Shown piece after piece: positions 27,128 through 35,436 of a DNA stretch of 46,586 nucleotides. Within the stretch, counting starts at the first letter, position 1, and each line of letters begins with the position of its first letter. A program made the position numbers and the translations under genes. Source of the DNA: CADCWK01 sp964244115 (GTDB lineage: Bacteria; Chloroflexota; Chloroflexia; Thermomicrobiales; UBA6265); NCBI GenBank assembly GCA_964244115.1, contig CAXTHM010000027.1:1-46586 (forward strand). The letters run 5' to 3'. The notes beneath the pieces were generated by a model, which searched no databases, was not told where the DNA came from, and was given only the letters and a program-made list of their open reading frames with translations.

Positions 27128-28000
27128 ATGACGGACCCGCTTCGCCCAACCCCGCCGCAGGTCGTGCGGGGCTACCTCGTCCTCCCCCATGCCGTGCCGA
27201 TCCTCGTGGTCATGGTCGCCACGGCGGCCTTCGCGCTGGTCGCGGCGCGGGGCTGGCCGGGGTGGGGGACGATGACCCTCCTGCTCGGGGCGATGTTCGG
27301 CGGGCAACTGGCGATCGGCGCCGTCAACGAGCTGGTCGATGCCGACCTCGACGCCGTCGCCAAGCCGGACAAGCCGATCCCCTCCGGGCTGGTTTCCCGG
27401 CGCGGGGCCCGGATCGTGACGCTCGGCGGCGTCGCGGTGATGGCGGCGCTGAGCGTCTGGCTCGGGGTCGATGCCTTGCTGCTCGGTGCGCTCGGGACCG
27501 GTGCCGGGATCGCCTACAGCCTCTGGTTCAAGCGGACGATCTGGTCGTGGGTGCCGTACCTGATCGCGCTACCACTGCTGCCGATCTGGGTCTGGACGGC
27601 CCTGAGCACCGTCCAGCCCGGCCTGTTCGCGGTCTATCCGATCGGCGCCGCCGCCGTGATCGCGGTCCAGATCGCCCAGTCGCTGCCCGATGTCGCCGCC
27701 GACCGGGGGACGGGCGTCCGCACGCTGGCGGTCGTGCTCGGCTCCGAACGCGCTCGCCTGACCTGTTGGGGGGCGTTGCTGCTGGCCGCGGCGCTCGCGG
27801 CGCTCCTGGCTCCGTGGCTGACGGGCGAGCCGTGGCCCGTCTGGATCGCGACGGTGGTCGCGGCCGGGCTGGTCGCGGTCAATGTCGCCCAGAACTGGAC
27901 AGACCAACGGCTCGCGACGATGGCGTGCTTCCCGTTGATAGCGAGTGGCGCTGTCGCGCTGGGCATCGGCTGGGCGGTAGCGGTCGTCGGTCTGGGGTAA
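27128..28000 (+). CDS. UbiA family prenyltransferase
   Basis: The 290-aa integral membrane enzyme joins a prenyl chain to an aromatic or other acceptor. The first Asp-rich motif is NELVDADLD (N67, E68, D71, D75; Glu replaces the usual Asp), and the second is SLPDVAADRGTGVRTLA with D-x3-D. Between and after lie about eight to nine hydrophobic helices. Members make menaquinone, ubiquinone, haem O, chlorophyll, carotenoid or archaeal-type lipid products; which of these is not clear. The start is set at the ATG at 27128, right before MTDPLRPTPP; another ATG lies 18 bases earlier and neither has a clear ribosome site. It begins a same-strand set that ends with a ketoacyl synthase gene. Confidence 0.87.
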   Translation: MTDPLRPTPPQVVRGYLVLPHAVPILVVMVATAAFALVAARGWPGWGTMTLLLGAMFGGQLAIGAVNELVDADLDAVAKPDKPIPSGLVSRRGARIVTLGGVAVMAALSVWLGVDALLLGALGTGAGIAYSLWFKRTIWSWVPYLIALPLLPIWVWTALSTVQPGLFAVYPIGAAAVIAVQIAQSLPDVAADRGTGVRTLAVVLGSERARLTCWGALLLAAALAALLAPWLTGEPWPVWIATVVAAGLVAVNVAQNWTDQRLATMACFPLIASGAVALGIGWAVAVVGLG

Positions 28001-28009
28001 AGGAACACA

Positions 28010-28051
28010 GGCCCCGGTTCTCGGCGATGCGGCCTGGGCCGAAACCGGGCC
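28010..28051 (+). terminator. Possible terminator hairpin after UbiA gene
   Basis: GGCCCCGGTT (28010-28019) faces AACCGGGCC (28043-28051) with one bulge; the gap between holds a second small CGG/CCG pairing. There is no T-run after it, so rho-independent termination is doubtful. Confidence 0.35.
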
Positions 28052-28258
28052 GGAGCGTCCGTTCGCTGCTGCTGTCTTGTTGCTCGGCCCCGGACCGGGC
28101 GCTAAAGCCGCCCGGCAACTCGAAACCAGTCTGCGTTCCGTACTCTTGAGCGACGTAGTGAGTAACGAAGCGCACGCACGGTCGACAGAACTCGTCAACC
28201 GCCCCAGGGGGCACGCCCGGTCCGTCATTCGTGGCCCCTACGACGGGAGAAGATATCC

Positions 28259-28819
28259 ATGGCCAGGCTGCTCTATCAGGGGATCGTCTCGCTCGACGGC
28301 TACCTCAACGATGCCAACGGTCGATATGACTGGGCCGAGCCCGATGAGGAGGTCTTCGCGTCCATCACCGAACGCGAACGGCCGGTCGGGACGTACCTCC
28401 TGGGGCGGCGGATGTATGAGGAGATGATCCCGTGGGAGACGCTCGGCGCCGAGCCCGACCAGAACCGGCTGATGATCGACTTCGCCGACGCCTGGCTGGC
28501 GAAGGACAAGATCGTCTACTCGCGCACCCTCGGCGCCGTATCCAGCGCCCGGACCAAGATCGAGCGATCGTTCGACCCGGAGACCGTGCGGCGGATGACG
28601 GAATCCTCGGCCCTCGACCTGTCGATCGCCGGGGCGACGCTGGCGGCGCCGGCGATCCGCGCCGGTCTGGTGGACGAGTTCCAGCTCTATCTGGTCCCGA
28701 CCGTCGTCGGTGGGGGGACGCGGTTCCTGCCGGATGAGGTTCGGCTCGACCTCGATCTGGTCGAGGAACACCGGTTCGGGAACGGATTCGTCTTCCTCCG
28801 CTATGCTCGTCGCCACTGA
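28259..28819 (+). CDS. RibD C-terminal/dihydrofolate reductase-fold protein
   Basis: The 186-aa protein has the DHFR-like fold of the RibD_C family: LLYQGIVSLDGYLND at the start, YLLGRRMYEEM, KIVYSRTL, LSIAGATLAAPAIRAGLVDEFQLYLVP and VVGGGTRFLP. These proteins bind NADPH and reduce pterin- or pyrimidine-like compounds, though many are of unknown role. The ATG has GGGAGAAG eight bases before. It is in the middle of the biosynthetic-looking set but separated by about 260 bp on each side, so it may be an independent gene. Confidence 0.87.
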   Translation: MARLLYQGIVSLDGYLNDANGRYDWAEPDEEVFASITERERPVGTYLLGRRMYEEMIPWETLGAEPDQNRLMIDFADAWLAKDKIVYSRTLGAVSSARTKIERSFDPETVRRMTESSALDLSIAGATLAAPAIRAGLVDEFQLYLVPTVVGGGTRFLPDEVRLDLDLVEEHRFGNGFVFLRYARRH

Positions 28820-29086
28820 TCGGTCCGGATCGCACCGCGATCACCCCGATCCCGCGCCGGCGGCCAGGCCGAGGATCTCCCTGCTGGTCGGTCCGGATCT
28901 GCATCGGCCTGGCTTCGGGATCGGGGATCACACGTCGCCGGCGCCTATCGGCCGGCGCATCCTCCCGCCGTGACATATCCGGGACGATCACGACCCATCC
29001 GCTCGCGACAATGGCCGGCAACCTGCTTAAGCGGCGTCATGTCGAACGCACCCACCGGTGGTTATCAGGAGTGAGGGAAGAACCGC

Positions 29087-29854
29087 ATGGCTGAGGTGAT
29101 CGGGGTGGTTCGCGGCTGGGGACGTGCCCTCCTGTCACCGCCGTCGCGGAGCGAACAGGACGAGATCCTCGATGGCGACACCCAGGACGCCGACGAGCTT
29201 GCCCAGAATTTCCGCGACATCCAGCGCGTCAACCAGCTCTTGGGCGGCACCTCGACCGTGCTGCGCCATCTCCTGGCCCTGCTGGCCTCGGTGCCCGAGG
29301 ATCGTCCCGCCACGATCCTCGACCTCGCGACCGGCTCCGGCGACATCCCGCTCGCGATCGCCCGCTGGGCTGAGCGGCGGGATCGGGCGGTGACGATCGT
29401 GGCGACGGACTTCTCGGAGGACATCCTCGCGCTGGCCCGGAAGCAGCTGGCCGGGCTGCCCAACGTCACGGTCGAGCGGTATGATGCCCGGGACGTCCCG
29501 AGGCCGGATGGGCAGTTCGATGTCGTCCTCTGCTCGCTGTCGCTACACCACTTCGCGCCGGACGACGCGATCCAGGTGCTGCGCGAGATGGACCGGCTGG
29601 CGACGGGCGGGTTCATCCTGAACGACCTGCGGCGTGGCCGGCTCGGCTACGTCGCGGCCTGGGTCGCGGCGCGGCTGACGACGCGGAACCGGCTGACCCG
29701 GAACGACGCGCCGCTCTCCGTCCGACGGGCCTACACCGTCGATGAGCTGGCTGACCTCCTGCAGCGCGCCGGGGTCGAAAATGCGAAGATCACCACACAC
29801 CGCTGGTTCCGGATGGCCGCGGTCAGGAGGGGAGCCCGACGCCATGACGCATGA
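29087..29854 (+). CDS. SAM-dependent methyltransferase (polyketide-cluster type)
   Basis: The 255-aa methyltransferase starts with ELAQNFRDIQRVNQLLGG, then motif I ILDLATGSGDIPLAIA, IVATDFSEDILALARK, FDVVLCSLSLHHF and, unusually, a region NDLRRGRLGYVAAWVAARL followed by TRNRLTRNDAPLSVRRAYT. From memory this C-terminal signature belongs to a subgroup found beside type III polyketide synthases and FAD oxidoreductases in several phyla. It therefore may methylate an aromatic or polyketide-like product. GAGGGAAG precedes the ATG. The stop lies 11 bp inside the next gene, indicating coupled translation. Confidence 0.88.
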   Translation: MAEVIGVVRGWGRALLSPPSRSEQDEILDGDTQDADELAQNFRDIQRVNQLLGGTSTVLRHLLALLASVPEDRPATILDLATGSGDIPLAIARWAERRDRAVTIVATDFSEDILALARKQLAGLPNVTVERYDARDVPRPDGQFDVVLCSLSLHHFAPDDAIQVLREMDRLATGGFILNDLRRGRLGYVAAWVAARLTTRNRLTRNDAPLSVRRAYTVDELADLLQRAGVENAKITTHRWFRMAAVRRGARRHDA

Positions 29855-31082
29855 CACGAGTTCGACCAGTGCAACCTCGACGTGGGACGTCGAGGCGATC
29901 GTCGTCGGCGGTGGGCCGGCCGGCAGCACCGTGGCCGCGCAGCTCGCCGCCGCCGGGCACCGCGTCCTGGTGCTGGACAAGGCGAGCTTCCCGCGCCATA
30001 AGGCCTGCTCCGAGTACATCAACCCCGCCGGCGCGACGCTGCTGGACGAGATGGGGATGACGGGCGAGATCATGGCGGCCGGGGCGCACCGGATGGACGC
30101 GATGATGGTCCATGCCCCGGGCGGCCAGCACTTCGTCGCCAACTACGCCAAGGCCGGACCTGACCGGGCGGCGCTGGGCCTGTCCCGGTACCGTCTCGAC
30201 CATCTCCTGATCGACCGGGCGAAGGCCGCCGGCGTCGACGTCCGGGAGCGCGCCCACGTCCGCGGCATGGTCCAGGAGAACGGGAAGGTCGTCGGCGTCG
30301 AGGTGACGATCGGCGGGACCCGGGAAGTGATCCGGGCCGGGATCGTGATCGGGGCCGATGGGCACCGGTCGGTCGTCTCCCGCGAGCTCGGGCAGGACAC
30401 CACCCCTCGCTGGCCGCACAAGACCGGGCTCGTCGCCCACTACCGCGGCGTCCGGGAGCTGGACCGCTTCGGGGAGATGCACATCGGCCAGCACGCCTAC
30501 GCCGGGCTGGCGCCGCTCGAAGACGGCCTGACCAACGTCGCCGTCGTCGCCGATGTCCGGGCCGTCGAGGGGCGGCCGGGTTCGATCGACGAGTTCTTCA
30601 TGTCGTCGATCCGGAGCATGCCGGCCGTCGCCCGGAAGATGGAAGGCGCCGAGCGGGTGGGGACCATCCGCGGGGTCGGTTCGATGGCCCGCCGGGCCCG
30701 GCGCACGACTGGCGATGGGTACCTGCTGGTCGGGGACGCCGCCCAGTTCCTCGACCCCTTCACCGGTGAGGGGATCTACGAGGCGATGCGCGGGGCGCAC
30801 CTGGCGGCGCCGGTCGTCAGCGCCGCGCTCCGGGCCGGCGATGCCTCGGCCAGGGCCCTGCGGCCGTATCGGTCGGCCCGTCGGCGGACGTTCATGGCCA
30901 AGCGCGATGTCTCCTGGATCGTCCAGGGCTTCATCAATACGCCGCCGCTGATGGACTACGTCACCGACCGGCTGGCCCGGCGTGAGGAGCTCGGCCTGAC
31001 CCTGAGCGGGGTCCTCGGGAACTTCCGCCCAGCCACCCAGGCCCTCTCGCCGGTCTTTCTGGCGCGACTGTTGCGTCCGTAG
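29844..31082 (+). CDS. FAD-dependent oxidoreductase, geranylgeranyl reductase type
   Basis: The 412-aa flavoprotein has the dinucleotide motif IVVGGGPAGSTVAAQLA, a DKASFPRHKACSEYINP segment with the conserved Cys of this family, VIGADGHRSVVSREL, and the second FAD motif LLVGDAAQFLDPFTGEGIY. Members hydroxylate aromatic rings or reduce prenyl double bonds (geranylgeranyl reductase). Position between a methyltransferase and a cyclase-like gene suits tailoring of a polyketide, quinone or prenyl lipid. The ATG at 29844 has AGGAGGGGAGC before it and overlaps the methyltransferase gene by 11 bp. Confidence 0.9.
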   Translation: MTHDTSSTSATSTWDVEAIVVGGGPAGSTVAAQLAAAGHRVLVLDKASFPRHKACSEYINPAGATLLDEMGMTGEIMAAGAHRMDAMMVHAPGGQHFVANYAKAGPDRAALGLSRYRLDHLLIDRAKAAGVDVRERAHVRGMVQENGKVVGVEVTIGGTREVIRAGIVIGADGHRSVVSRELGQDTTPRWPHKTGLVAHYRGVRELDRFGEMHIGQHAYAGLAPLEDGLTNVAVVADVRAVEGRPGSIDEFFMSSIRSMPAVARKMEGAERVGTIRGVGSMARRARRTTGDGYLLVGDAAQFLDPFTGEGIYEAMRGAHLAAPVVSAALRAGDASARALRPYRSARRRTFMAKRDVSWIVQGFINTPPLMDYVTDRLARREELGLTLSGVLGNFRPATQALSPVFLARLLRP

Positions 31083-31129
31083 GTGGTGGATGCAAAAGAT
31101 TCGACTGAACAGCCTAGATAGGTCCAGGG

Positions 31130-31612
31130 ATGAGAACCGCAAATGTGGTCACCATGAAGAGTGACCTGAACCGGATCGTCGCGCTCGCGGCCGACACCGA
31201 ACGCTGGCCGGAGATTCTCCCGCATTACCGCTGGGTGACGCGCCTCTCGGGGACGGATGACCACAAGACGGTCGAGATGGCGGCCCGGCGGGGCGTCATC
31301 CCCGTCCGCTGGCGGGCGACCCAGGACGTCGAGCGGGACGGCGCCACGCCGATCATCCGGTTCGTCCATGTCTGGGGCGTGACCAGGGGGATGGACGTCG
31401 CCTGGACCTTCGAGCCCGACGGCGACGTCGTCCGGGTGACGATCGACCATGATTTCCAGCCCCGTTGGCCGGTCGTCGGGCGGCCGATCGCCGACGGCAT
31501 CATCGGGCCCCACTTCGTCAGCGCGATCGCGGGCCGGACCCTCGAGACGATCCGCGGCATCGTCGAGGGTCGGAACGAGCGCTTCGATCCGGACGGGAGG
31601 GTCAAGTCGTGA
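31130..31612 (+). CDS. SRPBCC/START-like (polyketide cyclase/aromatase-type) protein
   Basis: The 160-aa protein matches the helix-grip fold used by polyketide aromatase/cyclases and coenzyme Q-binding proteins: RIVALAADTERWPEILPHY near the start, RWVTRLSG, and a long last helix with AGRTLETIRGIVEG. It offers a hydrophobic pocket for a long or ring-forming intermediate. Its TGA overlaps the GTG of the ketoacyl synthase gene by GTGA, so the two proteins are made together, supporting cooperation. Ring formation or chaperoning of a lipid intermediate are both possible. Confidence 0.85.
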   Translation: MRTANVVTMKSDLNRIVALAADTERWPEILPHYRWVTRLSGTDDHKTVEMAARRGVIPVRWRATQDVERDGATPIIRFVHVWGVTRGMDVAWTFEPDGDVVRVTIDHDFQPRWPVVGRPIADGIIGPHFVSAIAGRTLETIRGIVEGRNERFDPDGRVKS

Positions 31613-32841
31613 AGCAGCGCGTCGCGATCACCGGGATCGGCGCGATCACCCCGATCGGAACCGGCGTCGAGAACCTCTGGGCGGGGGTGCGCTCCGGCGA
31701 ATCCGCCGTCCGCCGGATCACCCGCTTCGACTCGTCCCCTTTCTCCAGCCAGGTCGCAGCCGAGGTCGCCTTCGACCCGCTGGACTACATGACGGCCAAG
31801 CGGGCCCGGCGGCTGGACCGGTTCTCCCAGTTCGCGCTGGTCTGCTCGCAGATGGCGCTGGAGGATGCCGGGCTGGCCGCTGAGGACGCCGCCTCCGCCG
31901 GGGCCGGCATCTACGTCGGTTCGGCGCTGGGCGGGATCGCCTTCGCCGAGGAGCAGCACGAGTCGTACGTCGTCAACGGGCCGCACCACGTCAACCCGCT
32001 GCTGGCGCTGTCGGTCTTCGGTGGGGCGGCGTCGTCCAACGTCACGATCGAGCTCGGGCTGACCGGACCGTCGCTCTCGAACGGCAATTCCTGCGCGGCC
32101 GGGATGATCGCGATCGGGGAGGCGGCCCGGCTGATCCAGGATGGTCGCGTCCCGGTGATGCTGGCCGGCGGGGCCGAGGCGCCGCTGGCGCCACTGACCT
32201 TCGGTGCCTTCGCCATGATCCACGTCATCAGCAAGCGCAACGACGACCCGGAGACCTCCAGCCGGCCGTTCGACACCGGCCGCGATGGCTTCGTCATCGC
32301 CGAGGGCGGGACGGTGCTGGTGCTGGAGTCGTTCGAGCACGCCGAGGCCCGCGGCGCCCACATCTACGCCGAGCTGCTCGGCTACGGCACGACCAGCGAC
32401 GGGTTCCACATGACGGCGCCCCGGCCGGACGGGACGCAGGCCGCCGCGGCGATGAGCGCCGCGCTGACCGCGGCCGGCCTGGCCCCCGAGGCGATCGACT
32501 ACGTCAACGCCCACGGCTCCTCGACGGTCCTGAACGACTCGACCGAGTGCCGGGCGATCCGGATCGCGCTGGGCGATCAGGCCGACCGGATCTCGGTCAG
32601 CGGGACCAAGGGGATGCACGGCCACGCGCTCGGCGCGACCGGCGCGATGGAGACCGCGATCTGCGCCCTGGCGCTTGAGCGGGGCCACCTGCCCGGCACC
32701 GCCAATCTGGTCGATCTCGACCCGGCCTGCGACCTCGACATCATCCCGCCGGGCGGGCGGGACCAGCGGGTCACGACGATCCTTAACAACGCCTTCGGCT
32801 TCGGCGGCATCAACGCCAGCCTGGCGATGCGGGCCGTCTGA
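31609..32841 (+). CDS. Beta-ketoacyl synthase II (FabF-like), cluster-associated
   Basis: The 410-aa condensing enzyme keeps all three catalytic residues: C162 in NGNSCAAG, H302 in NAHGSST and H339 in KGMHGHALGATG with K334. FabF enzymes usually have an ACATG-type nucleophile loop; this one reads SNGNSCAAG, a variation that suggests a specialised KS. It would extend an acyl chain by decarboxylative Claisen condensation of malonyl-ACP. No ACP, malonyltransferase or chain-length-factor partner is next to it. The start is the GTG at 31609 with GGGAGG eight bases upstream, coupled to the cyclase-like gene. It could make a polyketide or special fatty acyl group; housekeeping FabF is less likely in this context. 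Confidence 0.92.
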   Translation: MKQRVAITGIGAITPIGTGVENLWAGVRSGESAVRRITRFDSSPFSSQVAAEVAFDPLDYMTAKRARRLDRFSQFALVCSQMALEDAGLAAEDAASAGAGIYVGSALGGIAFAEEQHESYVVNGPHHVNPLLALSVFGGAASSNVTIELGLTGPSLSNGNSCAAGMIAIGEAARLIQDGRVPVMLAGGAEAPLAPLTFGAFAMIHVISKRNDDPETSSRPFDTGRDGFVIAEGGTVLVLESFEHAEARGAHIYAELLGYGTTSDGFHMTAPRPDGTQAAAAMSAALTAAGLAPEAIDYVNAHGSSTVLNDSTECRAIRIALGDQADRISVSGTKGMHGHALGATGAMETAICALALERGHLPGTANLVDLDPACDLDIIPPGGRDQRVTTILNNAFGFGGINASLAMRAV

Positions 32842-33468
32842 CCCGGAGTTCGCGGACCGGTCGCCTTCGGTTCTCCGGGAGATCCTGGTAATGAGCCCAC
32901 CCAACGAGGTGGTGGTCCGCGCCATCGCAGGAAGGCGAAGCCGACATGCGGGAGCCCCTCTCCGGGCAGTGAGGAGGTACGAGGAGCCGAGCCGGGAAGA
33001 GGTCTCGCTTCGCTGGGGGAGGGGTCTGCTCGCGACACGGATTTCCCCATGATCACCCACGTTGCGAGCACCGTGATCGCCCTGCGAGACGGTGGCGCCT
33101 GTGGTCGCCGGTCAGGGACAGCGCAGCGTGAGTGTACGCCCGTGACCCTTCGTTGAGTTCAGTCCCTCCCTCATCGATATGGGTCGAAACGCTCCGGCTA
33201 TGGGCCGTAGAGCACGTCGTTTCCTTGACACCATGGTCCGGACTGGACGATCATCAGCCGGTGATCAGGTGAGCACAGCCGCCGTCAGGTGGTCTGTGCT
33301 CCGTTCGTGTCTCACGTGCGTCGCCAGTCCCCGCCTGGATCTTCGCCGATCCGGGTCCCTGGGCGACGCCATGATCACCACGCTGCCACCGTTCGGGGCG
33401 CCAGTCGCCCGGTAGCGAGACGTGGAAGACAGGGCGATGGCAGGGCATCGCCGCGAAGAGGAGTGTCC
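32842..33468. other. 627-bp gap before rpsD
   Basis: The left part holds an inverted copy of the hairpin repeat (R5, 32951-33030). To its right a perfect TTGACA at 33225-33230 could be the -35 box for rpsD, but the -10 region (around 33247, ACGATC) is poor. No further gene is supported. Confidence 0.6.
32951..33030. repeat. Hairpin repeat R5 (reverse orientation)
   Basis: Read on the minus strand it gives GCAGACCCCTCCCCCAGCGA, then GCGAGACCTCTTCCCGGCTC and TGCCCGGAGAGGGGCTCC, the same order as R3. Its sequence is more diverged than R1 to R3. Confidence 0.7.
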
Positions 33469-34068
33469 GTGAATTTCACCGGCCCGAAGGTCAAGAAGTC
33501 CCGCGCCCTGGGTGTCGCGCTGACACCGAAGGCGCAGAAGTACATGCGCAACCGGCCGTACGGCCCGGGGCAGCACGGCCAGAACCGCCGTCGTCGCCGT
33601 TCGGACTACGGGGCCCAGTTGCTCGAGAAGCAGCGGCTCCGGTTCCAGTACAACGTCAGCGAGAAGTACCTCCAGGGCGCCTACGCCAAGGTCGTGAAGC
33701 GACAGGGACCCACGGGCGACCTGCTGCTCCAGTTCCTCGAGAGCCGCCTCGACTCGATAGTGCTCCGCTCCGGCCTGGCCCCGACGATCTTCGCCGCCCG
33801 CCAGTTCGTCACGCACGGCCACTTCCGCGTCAACGGCCGCAAGGCCAGCATCCCGTCCATGCAGCTCAAGCCCGGTGACATCGTCACCATCCGCGAGCGC
33901 AGCAAGACGAACCTGATGTTCACCGACCTGCGGATCGAGACCCAGCCGGCGCCGTACATCAACCTCGAAGAGGGTGGCATGGCGGCCCGTTACGCTTACG
34001 TCCCGCCCCGCGAGGAGATCCCGGTGATCTGCGACGAGCAACTGATCGTCGAGTACTACAACCGGTAA
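33469..34068 (+). CDS. rpsD: 30S ribosomal protein S4
   Basis: The 199-aa protein binds 16S rRNA and starts assembly of the small subunit. It opens with NFTGPKVKKSRALGVAL, then YMRNRPYGPGQHGQNRRRRR and LLEKQRLRFQYNVSEKYLQ, and has the S4 RNA-binding domain with LESRLDSIVLRSGLAPT and HGHFRVNGRK. The zinc Cys residues of the C+ form are absent, so this is the C- type. GTG at 33469 is chosen because AGAGGAG lies five bases before it and the family N-terminus starts there. It stands alone rather than in an alpha operon with rpsM, rpsK and rpoA. In other bacteria S4 can repress its own operon; no such site was identified here. Confidence 0.95.
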   Translation: MNFTGPKVKKSRALGVALTPKAQKYMRNRPYGPGQHGQNRRRRRSDYGAQLLEKQRLRFQYNVSEKYLQGAYAKVVKRQGPTGDLLLQFLESRLDSIVLRSGLAPTIFAARQFVTHGHFRVNGRKASIPSMQLKPGDIVTIRERSKTNLMFTDLRIETQPAPYINLEEGGMAARYAYVPPREEIPVICDEQLIVEYYNR

Positions 34069-34097
34069 TCCGCGACCCACAACCAAAGGCCCACGCG

Positions 34098-34125
34098 ACC
34101 GCCCGGAATCACGATTCCGGGCGGT
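34098..34125 (+). terminator. Hairpin terminator after rpsD
   Basis: ACCGCCCGGAATC (34098-34110) and its exact complement GATTCCGGGCGGT (34113-34125) form a 13-bp stem with a two-base loop, 30 bases after the rpsD stop. A T-run is missing, so it may only stabilise the RNA 3' end. Confidence 0.55.
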
Positions 34126-34197
34126 CCGTGTGAGAATCGATGTGAGAATGTCGCTTCGGGCATTCCGGAAGCCAGGCATCAGCGAGACGATCGGTGT

Positions 34198-34251
34198 GCG
34201 GGACAGCGGAAGGGGCCGCCAGATGTCTGGTGGCCCCTTCCGCTGTCCCGC
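34198..34251. terminator. 54-bp near-perfect palindrome between convergent genes
   Basis: GCGGGACAGCGGAAGGGGCC pairs exactly with GGCCCCTTCCGCTGTCCCGC, extended inward by GCCAGA/TCTGGT with one mismatch (or G-U) and a TG loop. It sits between rpsD (plus) and a 70-aa gene (minus), which suits a bidirectional terminator, though no T tract is seen. The size is unusual. Confidence 0.55.
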
Positions 34252-34357
34252 CGGTCGGTCGACGGTCGTCTTCGCCGGGTGCTGACCGGACTCAGCGTCC
34301 CGAGCGCACCGGGGATGACGGATCGGGAGCGTTCGGGACCCGTGGCGCCGTCGTTCC

Positions 34358-34570
34358 CTACCCCGGAAGCGCCGCGAAGCGCTTGACCTCCGGGGCGCAG
34401 AAGATGGCGACCCGTCCGTCGCGATGGAAGTAGTTCACGACGTTTCCGGCCGCGTCGAAGCGCGGAAAGCCGGTCCCGTCGTCGGTGAAGAAGATCTCGG
34501 TCCGGCCGTCGATGAACGTGATTTTGCGCCGGAGCAGGAGTTTGCGGCCGTCGGGCGTGGTGATGGACAT
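34358..34570 (-). CDS. Conserved-looking 70-aa hypothetical protein
   Basis: The sequence begins MSITTPDGRKLLLRRKITF and continues with IDGRTEIFFTDDGTGFPRFD and YFHRDGRVAIFCAPEVKRF. It alternates hydrophobic and charged residues, so a small beta-rich domain is likely. AGGGAG eight bases before the ATG and a clean stop support a real gene. No signal peptide or membrane helix; family not recognised. It converges with rpsD across the large palindrome. Confidence 0.6.
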   Translation of the reverse strand: MSITTPDGRKLLLRRKITFIDGRTEIFFTDDGTGFPRFDAAGNVVNYFHRDGRVAIFCAPEVKRFAALPG

Positions 34571-34672
34571 CGTGATACTCCCTGTCAGGTTAGACGTGTC
34601 GGGCGTGTTCCGAGGAGTACGATCGTCCCATGATACGCCCGATCGGTCCCTGAGTGGCCAGGCAGGGCTGGC

Positions 34673-35365
34673 TCAGGGCGTCCCCGGCGCCGTCTCGACC
34701 CGGATGACCTGTCCCGTCAGGGCGACCGTGAGGGGTCCGACGAAGAGCACCGCCGCCGCGACGATGGGAGCGGCCTGGTCCAGCGGTCCGGACGGGACCG
34801 GCTCGACGGGGCGCCGCTGGACGGGTTGGCCCGGAGTCGGCACCTCGGATGGCGTCGGGAAGGGCAGCACCGGTGCCTGGTCGATCACTTCGTCCGCCGG
34901 GGCCGGGGCGTCATCGCCGTCGGCCGAGTGGGGGACCGGATGGAGCCCGCCGGGGAGGTCGCGGAGCAGCGGCGCCCCGGACGACTGGGGCAGGCTACCG
35001 ACGACCGTGTCCACCGGGGCCGCGGTGAGGTCGGCGCCGCGGCCGTCCAGGAGCGCGGCCAGCGGCGCCGGGGTGGGTGCGGGCGCCACGGGCAGCGGCA
35101 GGGCGGCGATGATGCCGTTGATCGTCACGTTCTGGCCGAGGAATGCGGGGGCGGTCGTCCGGACGAACTCCGCCACCGCGCCGGCCGTGATCGCGCCGAC
35201 CGCCGGGTCCCGAGGGGTACCGCCAGCCACGATCAGGATACGGCCCCCACCGAGCACGGCCATCCGGCGCTCCGCGGCCCGGACGAGATGGATCATCTCC
35301 CCGAGCGAGACGCCACTGGCGGCCTCCCGGTTGACGGAGGCCCGACCGAGATCGACGATGACCAC
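34673..35365 (-). CDS. Degenerate SDR-like protein, C-terminal part
   Basis: This frame holds the second half of a short-chain dehydrogenase fold. It really starts upstream of the first Met, with QLDALVVIVDLGRAS where SDRs have LDVLVNNAG, but a stop lies before the scaffold gap. GAITAGAVAEFVR stands where active enzymes have the YxASK pattern, so Tyr is Gly and Lys is Ala. NVTINGI is the usual VNxI strand. Then about 110 residues rich in Pro and Ala are inserted, and the fold ends with AAAVLFVGPLTVALTGQVIR, the standard SDR C-terminus. Catalysis looks lost. The N-terminal half is at 35437-35880 in a different frame. Confidence 0.6.
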   Translation of the reverse strand: MVIVDLGRASVNREAASGVSLGEMIHLVRAAERRMAVLGGGRILIVAGGTPRDPAVGAITAGAVAEFVRTTAPAFLGQNVTINGIIAALPLPVAPAPTPAPLAALLDGRGADLTAAPVDTVVGSLPQSSGAPLLRDLPGGLHPVPHSADGDDAPAPADEVIDQAPVLPFPTPSEVPTPGQPVQRRPVEPVPSGPLDQAAPIVAAAVLFVGPLTVALTGQVIRVETAPGTP

Positions 35366-35436
35366 CAGGGCGTCCAGTTGGCTGGTGAGCTGCTCGACGG
35401 CCCCGATCCCCCGGCGGACGTGCTCGGCTTGCGGAG

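Noticed and set aside
28001..28258. Possible riboswitch or other structured RNA upstream of the RibD/DHFR-like gene
   Set aside because: Several GC hairpins can be drawn, but no known riboswitch consensus was recognised and the pairing is what GC-rich DNA gives by chance.
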